From: Candidatus Komeilibacteria bacterium RIFCSPHIGHO2_01_FULL_52_14
GTDB taxonomy: Bacteria > Patescibacteriota > Patescibacteriia > UBA1558 > 2-01-FULL-52-15
Reading direction: 5' to 3'
DNA length: 9,435 bases
Assembly (NCBI GenBank): GCA_001818365.1
Contig: MHKK01000031.1
Span: 1 to 9,435, forward strand
Of the stretch, positions 1-6,030 are shown one piece after another. The position numbers and the translations under genes are program-made. Below the pieces are notes generated by a model. That model was not told the origin of the DNA. It made no database searches and was given only the letters and a program-made list of their open reading frames with translations. Each line of letters opens with the position of its first letter. Position 1 is the first letter of the stretch.

Positions 1-336
1 CGATTGAAAAAGAATATTGACCAGTAGCCCCTGGTCCAAACTTGTTTCTGGAATATCGGTTGCGCCATAAATTTCCAGATCGCTCCAGACGGTTTTCACG
101 TTATAGAATCCCTGGAGCTTCGCTTTTCCGTCAACACTCGACAAAGCCGTCTTCATGATATCAACGGCATATACCTGCCCTTGATCGCCCACGAGACGTG
201 CGGTTTCGAGAGTAAAAAAACCGCCACCGCCGCACCCGAAGCTTCCAACCATCTGGCCGGGTACCACATGGAGCTGGTCTCTTAAAATGCCTCTCGGATC
301 GAGAAGCGCGCTGCCACTTGATACGATAGTCGCCAT
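1..336 (-). CDS. Class I SAM-dependent methyltransferase, N-terminal part (cut by window edge)
   Basis: The gene starts at the ATG at 336 and is open to the window edge, giving 112 residues. A glycine-rich motif I (GSFGCGGGGFF, about residues 31-41) is followed by a post-I acidic strand (VYAVDI, about 54-59). This is the usual Rossmann-like SAM-binding layout, where the Asp binds the ribose of S-adenosylmethionine. The rest of the visible part (VWSDLEIYG, about 82-90) fits the next strand of the same fold. The substrate cannot be told from this half; family members act on small molecules, quinones, proteins or RNA. It lies 24 bases downstream of the glycosyltransferase gene in the same direction, so the two may be co-transcribed. 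A TATACT box just upstream could also give it a separate start. No Shine-Dalgarno sequence is visible before the ATG. Confidence 0.82.
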   Translation of the reverse strand, partial: MATIVSSGSALLDPRGILRDQLHVVPGQMVGSFGCGGGGFFTLETARLVGDQGQVYAVDIMKTALSSVDGKAKLQGFYNVKTVWSDLEIYGATDIPETSLDQGLLVNILFQS

Positions 337-348
337 AGCCACTGTCTT

Positions 349-354
349 AGTATA
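349..354 (-). promoter_or_regulatory. Possible -10 box for the methyltransferase gene
   Basis: TATACT reads on the minus strand with 12 bases between it and the ATG at 336, which would give a leader of only about five bases. It sits in the short gap after the stop codon of the upstream glycosyltransferase gene. No convincing -35 hexamer was found, so this rests on the -10 match and position alone. Confidence 0.35.
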
Positions 355-360
355 CACTAT

Positions 361-2100
361 CTACGTTTTGTCAGAAACCGTTACCGGAATTCGGTAGATG
401 CGAAACGCCTCCTCGCGGGATCGGTTGTAAATGCGCTCCGGTTCGACGTGCTGTTTCTGCAATTCGGATTCAAGGCGCTGCGGAACATCGGTGATGCGAT
501 CCGAGTAATTCTGCAGTACGGCGTCGGTGTTCTGAATAAAATATATCTCCTGGATACCGGCTTCGCGATAAAAAGATTCACCCTTCGACTCGAGTGTCGT
601 TTGGTAACTCACCGCCGAAATCATCGGCCACGCCTCGTACAAACTCCGCCGGTTGACGACCCACAATGTTGCCAGGTCGCTCATGTTGTCACTGTACACG
701 AAGAGCGCCGAATATGGTTTTTTACCCGACCGCGTGGCTTCTTGGATTGCTTTTTGTTTTATGTCTTCCAAAAACGGCAGCGAGTACGGAACCGTAAACG
801 CCGGATAACTCCCTGCGAGTTTTTTTGAAAGCCACACATCGAGCTCGTTATACCCCCAGGGATGCATATCCCAATGGATCTTCGAGTAGGTAACGCCCTC
901 AATGCCGGCCGGACGAATTGCGATATAGCTATTGTAGGCGAACCATCCCTGCCATACGAGGACGACGATGGCAACTCCCCCGACCGTAGATTGCCATGGG
1001 CGGGCCAACGATCCAAAAAAACGCGCGCCCACGGCTGCGACCGCGACGGCAAGCCATGGAATCAGCATGGTCAAAAACCTCGGGCTCGGACCAATACCAA
1101 CGTACAAAAGCAGGTTCGCACCGATGATGGCGCAGAGGAACATACTGTTCCTTTTTTCCTCGCTTCGCGGCATGCGGATGCAGAGTGCGATAAACACGAC
1201 GATGGCAACGGCAGCCAACATATTGAAAACCGGTTCGTTATACAGGAACAGATTTGAAAAAATTCCGATCACCCGATCGGACAATCCGCCGATGTCCTTT
1301 CCCGGAGTTGACTCCCAGTATGAAACCTTTTGCCCGAATAGATAAAAAAGTTGAAAATCAAAATGGCCGAACGTTTTATAGAGCATTATATTGTAGATAA
1401 CGCTCGACAACGCGCCTATGAACACAAGTACCGCACCTGCGTAGAACAATGCTTTTTTAAATGCATCACGGGCATACAGAAGCAAGTACCAGGCAAACGA
1501 CAGCAGAAGAAATCCGACCGTATATTTTGAAAAGAACCCCAAGCCCCATGCAACACCCCACGCACAATACCACCGGGGATCACGCTGTGCGCGAACAAAA
1601 CAGAGAACGGCGAGCACCATAAAAAAAATGACCTGTGACTCCTGAACGCCGGTACGCGACACATACACAAGGAGCACATTCACTGCTGCAAGGGCGGCTG
1701 CGATGACGGCAGCCCGTTTTGAAAAAAGTGCTTGTGCAAGATAATAAAGCAAAAGCACGGTGCCAATGCCAAACAAAGCGGACGGCAATCGCATACTCCA
1801 TGCCTGTACTCCGAACAAACCCATCGACCAGTGCTGCACGAGAAATACGAAGAGTGGATGGTCATGGAACGACAGATGCGCCCATGACGGAATCGCGATG
1901 CCCCGGTTAACGAATAATTGCAGCGTTGTCGGCTGACGCAGCGCAAAATCAAAATCGAGCATGCCGATCGCACGGAATCCGTAGAGCACCTCATCGGAAA
2001 GCGGATCGCCGCGATCAAGGGCGTATACCCGCAGCAAACCGCCGATCAGAAGAATAACAATCACAAACCAATATTTCTTGAATGCCGGCAGCATGTTCAT
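361..2100 (-). CDS. GT39/PMT-type membrane glycosyltransferase
   Basis: This is a 579-residue multi-spanning membrane protein resembling the dolichyl-phosphate-mannose protein mannosyltransferase/ArnT (GT-C) family. These enzymes move a sugar from a polyprenyl-phosphate donor to a protein or lipid on the outer face of the membrane. After a first membrane helix (about residues 11-27) comes an acidic pair in the first external loop (DPLSDEVLYG, D36-E37), the catalytic-type motif of GT-C enzymes. It is followed by HDHPLF (about 79-84) and a long series of hydrophobic helices to about residue 390. The C-terminal 180 residues are soluble and probably external. The acceptor and sugar are unknown. 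The start at 2100 is supported by an extended -10 box exactly six bases upstream. The gene overlaps nothing, and the methyltransferase gene follows 24 bases after its stop. Confidence 0.85.
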   Translation of the reverse strand: MNMLPAFKKYWFVIVILLIGGLLRVYALDRGDPLSDEVLYGFRAIGMLDFDFALRQPTTLQLFVNRGIAIPSWAHLSFHDHPLFVFLVQHWSMGLFGVQAWSMRLPSALFGIGTVLLLYYLAQALFSKRAAVIAAALAAVNVLLVYVSRTGVQESQVIFFMVLAVLCFVRAQRDPRWYCAWGVAWGLGFFSKYTVGFLLLSFAWYLLLYARDAFKKALFYAGAVLVFIGALSSVIYNIMLYKTFGHFDFQLFYLFGQKVSYWESTPGKDIGGLSDRVIGIFSNLFLYNEPVFNMLAAVAIVVFIALCIRMPRSEEKRNSMFLCAIIGANLLLYVGIGPSPRFLTMLIPWLAVAVAAVGARFFGSLARPWQSTVGGVAIVVLVWQGWFAYNSYIAIRPAGIEGVTYSKIHWDMHPWGYNELDVWLSKKLAGSYPAFTVPYSLPFLEDIKQKAIQEATRSGKKPYSALFVYSDNMSDLATLWVVNRRSLYEAWPMISAVSYQTTLESKGESFYREAGIQEIYFIQNTDAVLQNYSDRITDVPQRLESELQKQHVEPERIYNRSREEAFRIYRIPVTVSDKT

Positions 2101-2106
2101 AAAGTC

Positions 2107-2115
2107 ATTGTAGCA
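2107..2115 (-). promoter_or_regulatory. Extended -10 promoter of the glycosyltransferase gene (leaderless type)
   Basis: TGCTACAAT reads on the minus strand, with the TACAAT hexamer at 2107-2112 and the TG of an extended -10 at 2114-2115. Six bases separate the hexamer from the ATG at 2100, so transcription should begin at or very near the A of the start codon. The same nine bases occur in the same position before the membrane protein gene at 3579, which strengthens the call. No good -35 is seen. Confidence 0.6.
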
Positions 2116-2142
2116 TAGCCCTACGCGCAGGCATAAAATACA

Positions 2143-2169
2143 CGCCCGCGTCGCTTTCGCGCGCGGGCG
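2143..2169 (-). terminator. GC-rich hairpin after the sigma region 4 gene
   Basis: CGCCCGCG (2143-2150) pairs perfectly with CGCGGGCG (2162-2169) around an 11-base loop. It lies just past the stop of the region 4 protein and before the glycosyltransferase promoter, where a terminator would be expected. On the minus strand it is followed by TGTATTTTATG, which is U-rich but not a clean U-run. It could be a weak intrinsic terminator or a transcript-stabilising stem. Confidence 0.5.
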
Positions 2170-2211
2170 GTTCGTTATCCCCTCCCTATCGGTTGGTTTT
2201 TTGCTGCTTCG

Positions 2212-2694
2212 TTATTTCTTCACGATCCGGAGATGTGTCGCTCTTCGACGTTTCTCGGGCGGCGTCCCTGTCGATCCGTTCGAAGAGTGTCTTGCCCGCG
2301 GCGCAGCGAGCTTGGCCGTTGGCGACGGAGGGGCTCCCATGAGCTCCTCAAAGGCCGCTTCTTCGCAGCAGACGGTGTGCAATTCCCGTAGCGATTCATT
2401 CTCAAGCTGCCTGACACGCTCCTTGCAGAGTCCGAGACGAAGCGAGATGTCATCGAGCGTCAGGCGCTCTTCTCCATTGAGACCAAACCGGGCTCTGATG
2501 ATGTACTGATTTCTCGGCTCAAGCAAACAAATCAGCTTCACCACAAAGTCGGCGGTCTCTCGAGAAAGCAGCTGCTCATACGGAGTCGGGGCGCGATCCT
2601 GCAAAACGTGCTGGTACTCAAGCGATCCTCGCGGATCAATCTTGCTGTCGAGCGGCAGATCACGATCCAAACGCACCGTGTTTTCGAGCGACAT
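2212..2694 (-). CDS. Sigma-70 region 4 helix-turn-helix protein (no region 2)
   Basis: This is a 160-residue protein whose core (about residues 56-107) matches sigma-70 region 4. It has a LxPRNxxIIRxRFGL stretch, then TLDDISLRLGLCKERVRQLENESLREL, the helix-turn-helix that binds -35 DNA in full sigma factors. The preceding 40 residues resemble the region 3/4 linker. Region 2, needed for core polymerase binding and -10 melting, is absent, so it cannot act as a normal sigma factor alone. A role as a transcriptional regulator or accessory sigma-like protein is inferred. The last 40 residues are Ala/Pro/Ser-rich and then basic (EKRRRATHLRIVKK). The ATG at 2694 is preceded by an AGGGGGA Shine-Dalgarno sequence, the only clear one in the window. 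A consensus-like promoter lies about 80 bases upstream. Confidence 0.8.
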   Translation of the reverse strand: MSLENTVRLDRDLPLDSKIDPRGSLEYQHVLQDRAPTPYEQLLSRETADFVVKLICLLEPRNQYIIRARFGLNGEERLTLDDISLRLGLCKERVRQLENESLRELHTVCCEEAAFEELMGAPPSPTAKLAAPRARHSSNGSTGTPPEKRRRATHLRIVKK

Positions 2695-2771
2695 GGCTTC
2701 CCCCTTTTTAAAAAAGCGGTTTCCGTTCGCCTCTTTGCATTCGCCCTCACACGAAAGATCGGTAAAACATC

Positions 2772-2800
2772 TTTATAGTCCACTTGGGATTTTTTTGCAA
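2772..2800 (-). promoter_or_regulatory. -35/-10 promoter of the sigma region 4 gene
   Basis: TTGCAA (2795-2800) and TATAAA (2772-2777) are separated by exactly 17 bases on the minus strand. The pair lies between the ribonuclease HII stop and the region 4 start, and predicts a 5' leader of about 70 bases. The leader contains an A/T-rich run followed by the AGGGGGA ribosome site. This is the most conventional promoter and leader in the window. Confidence 0.6.
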
Positions 2801-2820
2801 CCAGGGCGGTCGCGGCTGCC

Positions 2821-3462
2821 TTAAAACCCGAAACTTCTCCGATGAACCGACGAACGGCCAAAACGGCGTAAGGCGCCGACGTGCTGCTCTGTCGCGTACC
2901 CTTTATGTTGGGCAAAACGATACACCGGGTACTGCCGGTCCAAATTGAGCATGATGTCGTCCCGAAACACTTTCGCCGCGATTGAAGCTGCGGCAATCTC
3001 CGGGATCACGGATTCGCCAAAGACATGAAGCGCCACCGCCTTCGACAGCGAGGTTAGTTTATCGAACGATGCAATAAAATCGGCATGCAGCACGTGTGTG
3101 TCGGTGCAAAATGGCTGCAGAGCCAGGTCCACGGCAAGAACATTTGCCGCTTGTATGCCGAGTCCGTCGATCAGGCGGTGACTAACGATACCATAGCGGA
3201 TAGAGCACGACGATTTGATGCGAACGAGGATCCTTCGACGCTGCGCATTCGTGAGCTCCTTCGAATCACGCACCTCATCACAGGGAAAGCGCCGTTGATC
3301 CCGGATTCGCACCGCGGCCGCAACGACAGGGCCGGCGAGCGATCCCCGCCCTACCTCATCAACACCTACAATTTTTCTGTGTATAAAGGGCGATGCTCGC
3401 CTTGCAAAGGCAGCCCGCCCTGCTTCATCCACACCGACAATATACCGTTTGACTCGTACCAT
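2821..3462 (-). CDS. rnhB: Ribonuclease HII with duplicated N-terminal active-site motif
   Basis: Ribonuclease HII cuts the RNA strand of RNA-DNA hybrids and single ribonucleotides in DNA in the cytoplasm, using metal ions held by four acidic residues. Family motifs appear in order: IVGVDEVGRGSLAGPV (D35, E36), RDSKEL (about 65-70), HADF (D128), the AAASIAAKVFRDD stretch (D168) and the YPVYRFAQHKGY stretch (about 178-189). The 213-residue length is normal. The N-terminus is odd: IVGVDEAGR occurs first at residues 8-16 and again as IVGVDEVGR at 31-39. Only the second copy continues into the conserved GSLAGPV, so it is probably the working one. The ATG at 3462 is the only standard in-frame start before the second copy, and it has a promoter-like -10 box ten bases upstream. 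Confidence 0.92.
   Translation of the reverse strand: MVRVKRYIVGVDEAGRAAFARRASPFIHRKIVGVDEVGRGSLAGPVVAAAVRIRDQRRFPCDEVRDSKELTNAQRRRILVRIKSSCSIRYGIVSHRLIDGLGIQAANVLAVDLALQPFCTDTHVLHADFIASFDKLTSLSKAVALHVFGESVIPEIAAASIAAKVFRDDIMLNLDRQYPVYRFAQHKGYATEQHVGALRRFGRSSVHRRSFGF
3346..3441 (-). repeat. Imperfect direct repeat encoding two DExGR motifs in rnhB
   Basis: The 27 bases coding for IVGVDEAGR (3415-3441) and those coding for IVGVDEVGR (3346-3372) match at 23 of 27 positions, 69 bases apart in the same frame. Most differences are in third codon positions, so the copy is not recent or has been kept under selection. The spacer holds two small perfect stems, GCCTT/AAGGC (3399-3411) and GGCGA/TCGCC (3389-3401). 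Confidence 0.75.
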
Positions 3463-3472
3463 ACGTAGCGTA

Positions 3473-3478
3473 ACTATA
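3473..3478 (-). promoter_or_regulatory. Possible -10 box of rnhB
   Basis: TATAGT reads on the minus strand ten bases before the ATG at 3462, which would leave a leader of about three bases. TTGTCA lies nearby (10 bases upstream of TATAGT), too close for a normal -35. It would fit instead with an overlapping TACGCT box at 3467-3472 (16-base spacer). The 116-base gap to the divergent gene at 3579 probably holds both promoters. Confidence 0.4.
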
Positions 3479-3562
3479 TCTTCTCCATTGACAAAAGTTA
3501 ATAGAAAAAAACGGACGGTTGCATCCCCATTCTGAAAACCGTGCCGCTCTGCGGACCGGATA

Positions 3563-3571
3563 TGCTACAAT
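3563..3571 (+). promoter_or_regulatory. Extended -10 promoter of the membrane protein gene (leaderless type)
   Basis: TGCTACAAT ends seven bases before the ATG at 3579, placing the expected start of transcription at or next to the A of that ATG. The same nonamer precedes the glycosyltransferase gene. An upstream in-frame ATG at 3570 overlaps the -10 box itself, so it is unlikely to be used. Confidence 0.6.
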
Positions 3572-3578
3572 GAAAGCT

Positions 3579-4136
3579 ATGACTGCGGCGCAAAAAAATC
3601 TTCTTAAAGACGGTCTGTATGTTTTCGTAAGCATTATTGTAGCCTACATCATCGTTAAAACAGGCATCGTGCATGCGACGCTCGCAACTGCAAAGCAATA
3701 CGCTATTCTCGGCAGTTTCATCGCAGGAATAAGCTTTGCCTCAATTTTTACCGTCGCTCCGGCAACCGTCGTGCTTGCGGAATTAGGGCGATCGCACCCA
3801 CCGCTTTTAGTTGCAGCAGTAGGCGCTGTCGGCGCAGTTCTCGGCGACCTCGTCATTTTCAGATTCATGCGGAACAGGGTAGGCTTGCACCTCGCATTCC
3901 TTTTTAACCGGAGCAAGTCGCGGCTTCTTAAGAAAATCTTCAAGCGCCGCGCGCTTAAGGTGCTGCTGCCGGTACTCGGCGCACTGATCATCGCCTCCCC
4001 GTTGCCGGATGAACTGGGACTTGCATTCATGGGTATCTCGAATATCAAGACACCCACTTTTATCCCCCTTTCGTACGGCATGAATTTCCTGGGTATTCTC
4101 GTGATTGCGTACGTAGCGCGCGCAAGTGCACTCTAG
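3579..4136 (+). CDS. Small integral membrane protein, possibly VTT/DedA-like
   Basis: This is a 185-residue protein with about five hydrophobic segments, at roughly residues 13-29, 41-62, 75-93, 127-141 and 160-181. Short basic loops, notably NRSKSRLLKKIFKRR before the fourth segment, probably face the cytoplasm. A polar helix break (ASPLPDELG, about 139-147) with Pro, Asp and Glu between hydrophobic stretches recalls the re-entrant motifs of DedA/VTT membrane proteins, but this family call is tentative. The substrate is unknown. An earlier in-frame start would give 205 residues. The ATG at 3579 is preferred because the -10 box fits a transcript starting there and an upstream start would overlap the promoter. 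It is divergent from rnhB and 42 bases ahead of hypC, which has its own -10 box. Confidence 0.65.
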   Translation: MTAAQKNLLKDGLYVFVSIIVAYIIVKTGIVHATLATAKQYAILGSFIAGISFASIFTVAPATVVLAELGRSHPPLLVAAVGAVGAVLGDLVIFRFMRNRVGLHLAFLFNRSKSRLLKKIFKRRALKVLLPVLGALIIASPLPDELGLAFMGISNIKTPTFIPLSYGMNFLGILVIAYVARASAL

Positions 4137-4166
4137 CCCTGCTCTCGCCTTTCCGTACCGAAACGC

Positions 4167-4172
4167 TATACT
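4167..4172 (+). promoter_or_regulatory. -10 box of the hypC operon (leaderless type)
   Basis: TATACT at 4167-4172 is six bases from the hypC ATG at 4179, so transcription should start on the start codon itself. A second overlapping TATACT occurs at 4172-4177, too close to the ATG to serve the same start. No clear -35 is visible. This promoter would drive hypC and the three genes that follow without gaps. Confidence 0.55.
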
Positions 4173-4178
4173 ATACTC

Positions 4179-4400
4179 ATGTGCTTTACGATTCCGAGAA
4201 AAATTGTTTCGGTTCATGGAACCGTTGCGGTGCTTGAAGACGGAACGGAAGCGGATATCGAGGGGATTCCGGGCTGCCGGCCGGATGATTATCTATTCGT
4301 TACGTCCGGCATCGCGATCGAGCGGATAGATAAAGACGATGGCGATGCATCGCGTCGTTTGATAAAAAAAACCTATGTCGAAATATCAAACAGGAATTAG
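4179..4400 (+). CDS. hypC: [NiFe] hydrogenase maturation chaperone HypC
   Basis: HypC works with HypD in the cytoplasm to build and deliver the Fe(CN)2CO unit to the large subunit precursor, and stays bound until nickel is inserted. The protein is 73 residues, normal for HypC. It begins MCFTIP, with the essential Cys at position 2 that binds iron, followed by the family pattern of a small beta barrel (KIVSVHGTVAVLEDG) and the DDYLFVTSGIAIERID stretch, matching the usual GDYVLVHVGFAIEKLD. Cys2 must be exposed after Met removal, which fixes the start. Its last 26 bases overlap the next gene. The substrate is presumably the large subunit encoded on the opposite strand. HypA, B, D, E and F are not seen here. 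Confidence 0.9.
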   Translation: MCFTIPRKIVSVHGTVAVLEDGTEADIEGIPGCRPDDYLFVTSGIAIERIDKDDGDASRRLIKKTYVEISNRN

Positions 4401-5292
4401 TCTCACGCTTGCAACCGCGTGCGTGAGCGGTGTTTCCATCTGGCTCAACGCCTATGGCGTTACCGGTATTAATCCGGCTGTCTTTGCCGGCCTTAAAAAT
4501 CTGAGCGTCGGTCTGGTCATCACGGCGCTGCTCCTTCTGTTTCGCGACTGGCGCGAACTCAAAACGATCTCGCGCCGCACTTGGACCGCTTTGCTCGGAG
4601 TCGGTCTTACAGGCGGGAGTGTTCCGTTCATTCTCTTCTTCAACGGGCTGACGCAAACGACGGCTGCACGGGCCGGTTTTATTCAAAAGACGTTATTCAT
4701 CTACGTATCGATTTTGGCGGTCCTGTTCCTGAAAGAACGCATTACCAAACACATTATGATCGGCATCGTGGGGCTACTTGCTGGACAAATTCTGTTTCTC
4801 CGGCTACTCCCCCATTCATTTACGACCGGCGATGCGCTCATTTTTGCAGCAACCATATTGTGGGCGGTTGAAACGGTGCTCTCCAAGCGTCTGCTCGAGA
4901 AAGTCAGCCCGAATATCGTCATATGGAGCAGGATGTTTTTTGGAGGCATTTTTATCTGGATCTATCTGTGGCTGTCGGGTTCATGGAGTAAGGCTTTTTT
5001 CCTGACCACGGAACAATGGCTCTGGGTGGCCGTAACGACACTCCTGCTCGTCGTGTACGTCCTGACGTTCTACCACGGCCTTGCGCGTGTGCCTGCGCAC
5101 GTCGCCACCTCGATCTTGGCTTTAGGCGCGCCCGTTACGGTGCTCCTGCAGGCCGTCTTCTCCGATCACACGGTCTCGCTTGCGGAACTGGCAGGGGCTC
5201 TCCTCATGACGGCGAGCATCATCTGGCTCGTTACCATGAGCCGTGCCGCGTCACGCCCTACGCCCTATGTTCTCGACCGTCATCATCAATAA
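4375..5292 (+). CDS. EamA/DMT-family transporter
   Basis: This is a 305-residue membrane protein with about ten hydrophobic helices in two similar halves, the arrangement of the EamA (drug/metabolite transporter) family. The end of the first half (AGFIQKTLFIYVSILAVLFLKERIT, about 102-126) and of the second (SILALGAPVTVLLQAVFSD near 240-260) show the typical helix pair and E-R helix end. It would move small metabolites across the cell membrane; the substrate cannot be read from sequence. It starts inside hypC (26-base overlap) and its end overlaps the next gene by 26 bases if that gene starts at 5267. It is therefore embedded in the hydrogenase maturation operon. No ribosome site is visible, so translation may be coupled to hypC. 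A direct role in hydrogenase assembly is not shown by the sequence. Confidence 0.87.
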   Translation: MSKYQTGISLTLATACVSGVSIWLNAYGVTGINPAVFAGLKNLSVGLVITALLLLFRDWRELKTISRRTWTALLGVGLTGGSVPFILFFNGLTQTTAARAGFIQKTLFIYVSILAVLFLKERITKHIMIGIVGLLAGQILFLRLLPHSFTTGDALIFAATILWAVETVLSKRLLEKVSPNIVIWSRMFFGGIFIWIYLWLSGSWSKAFFLTTEQWLWVAVTTLLLVVYVLTFYHGLARVPAHVATSILALGAPVTVLLQAVFSDHTVSLAELAGALLMTASIIWLVTMSRAASRPTPYVLDRHHQ

Positions 5293-6028
5293 ATTACAGA
5301 CGGCACGGAGAAAAAAATTCGCAACCTACGACGAGATTTTTCTGAGTGCGGACGCAGTACCTATCTTCGCCCGTTTATTCATCAACCCCGATTGCCAGAC
5401 GGACATTGACCTCGCTTCTCTGAAAGGCCACGAAGTGCAGCTCTCATTTTTAGGCGACCATATCATAACCGCTGCCCCTTCAACGCTCGCTGCGTATGCC
5501 GAGCGGCATAAAAAAACGATTCTCTCCGCCGAGGATCTGCTGCATTGCTTTGCCCTTGAGCACGCGCATGATGTCGCCCATAATCATATCGCCGAACGGA
5601 CCAGCCCCGCCTATGCCCTTGCGCACATCCTGCAGCTCTCCCGTGTCGCGTCGCTTTCCTCGACGGATGATGGGACAACAGCGTCGCTTTCGCTCCCGAC
5701 CTTATGGGGGTCTATCCTCTTTCGGCACGTACTGGTGCCCCGTGATCTTACGGTAACGCGACGCATGTGGGTCTATCACCACTTCGGCGTTATCGTCGCG
5801 GCCGCGACCGACCAACAGTTCGCTTCGCGCATCGTCGAACTGCAAAAGACCGACGACTTTATCGCCTCTCTGGGGCGGACCGTACGCCGCAAGCGGATCG
5901 TCGTTGATTTCGGCGATGCATCGTTATTCGGCAAAGACGTTCTCGGTATGATCCTGCGACCGAGCAGGAACCCGATCATTACCAATCCCGGCGATCTGAT
6001 GAACGGGAAAATCGCATTCAAACACTAA
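5267..6028 (+). CDS. Unrecognised protein with HxHx3HxH cluster in the hydrogenase maturation operon
   Basis: I do not recognise this 253-residue soluble protein. It begins with a basic stretch (KLQTARRKKF) and has no signal peptide or clear membrane helix. In the middle there is a dense histidine cluster, EHAHDVAHNH (H99, H101, H105, H107), with H93 and C94 just before it, a pattern well suited to binding a metal. A second conserved-looking part is RRKRIVVDFGDASLFGKDVLGMIL near the C-terminus. It follows the transporter with a 26-base overlap and ends two bases before the maturation endopeptidase, so the four genes surely form one unit. A role in nickel handling or large-subunit processing is inferred from position only. 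A GTG at 5243 would add eight residues. ATG 5267 was chosen because the start-stop overlap matches that between hypC and the transporter gene, though neither start has a ribosome site. Confidence 0.75.
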   Translation: MFSTVIINKLQTARRKKFATYDEIFLSADAVPIFARLFINPDCQTDIDLASLKGHEVQLSFLGDHIITAAPSTLAAYAERHKKTILSAEDLLHCFALEHAHDVAHNHIAERTSPAYALAHILQLSRVASLSSTDDGTTASLSLPTLWGSILFRHVLVPRDLTVTRRMWVYHHFGVIVAAATDQQFASRIVELQKTDDFIASLGRTVRRKRIVVDFGDASLFGKDVLGMILRPSRNPIITNPGDLMNGKIAFKH

Positions 6029-6030
6029 CC

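Noticed and set aside
448..828. Open frames antisense to the glycosyltransferase (also 862-1345 and 1719-2118, plus strand)
   Set aside because: No recognisable domains, no promoter or ribosome site, and they mirror a well-supported membrane protein gene.
2787..2820. Stem near 2797-2820 with a T run as a terminator for rnhB
   Set aside because: On the minus strand the imperfect stem is followed by A residues, not U, so it does not fit an intrinsic terminator; the T run is better explained as part of the region 4 promoter spacer.
2538..2996. Minus-strand open frame spanning the rnhB end and the sigma region 4 start
   Set aside because: It covers parts of two clear genes in another frame and has no family features.
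3519..3578. Upstream in-frame starts for the membrane protein (3519, 3570)
   Set aside because: The added residues are hydrophilic and would overlap the extended -10 box; the ATG at 3579 fits the predicted transcript start.
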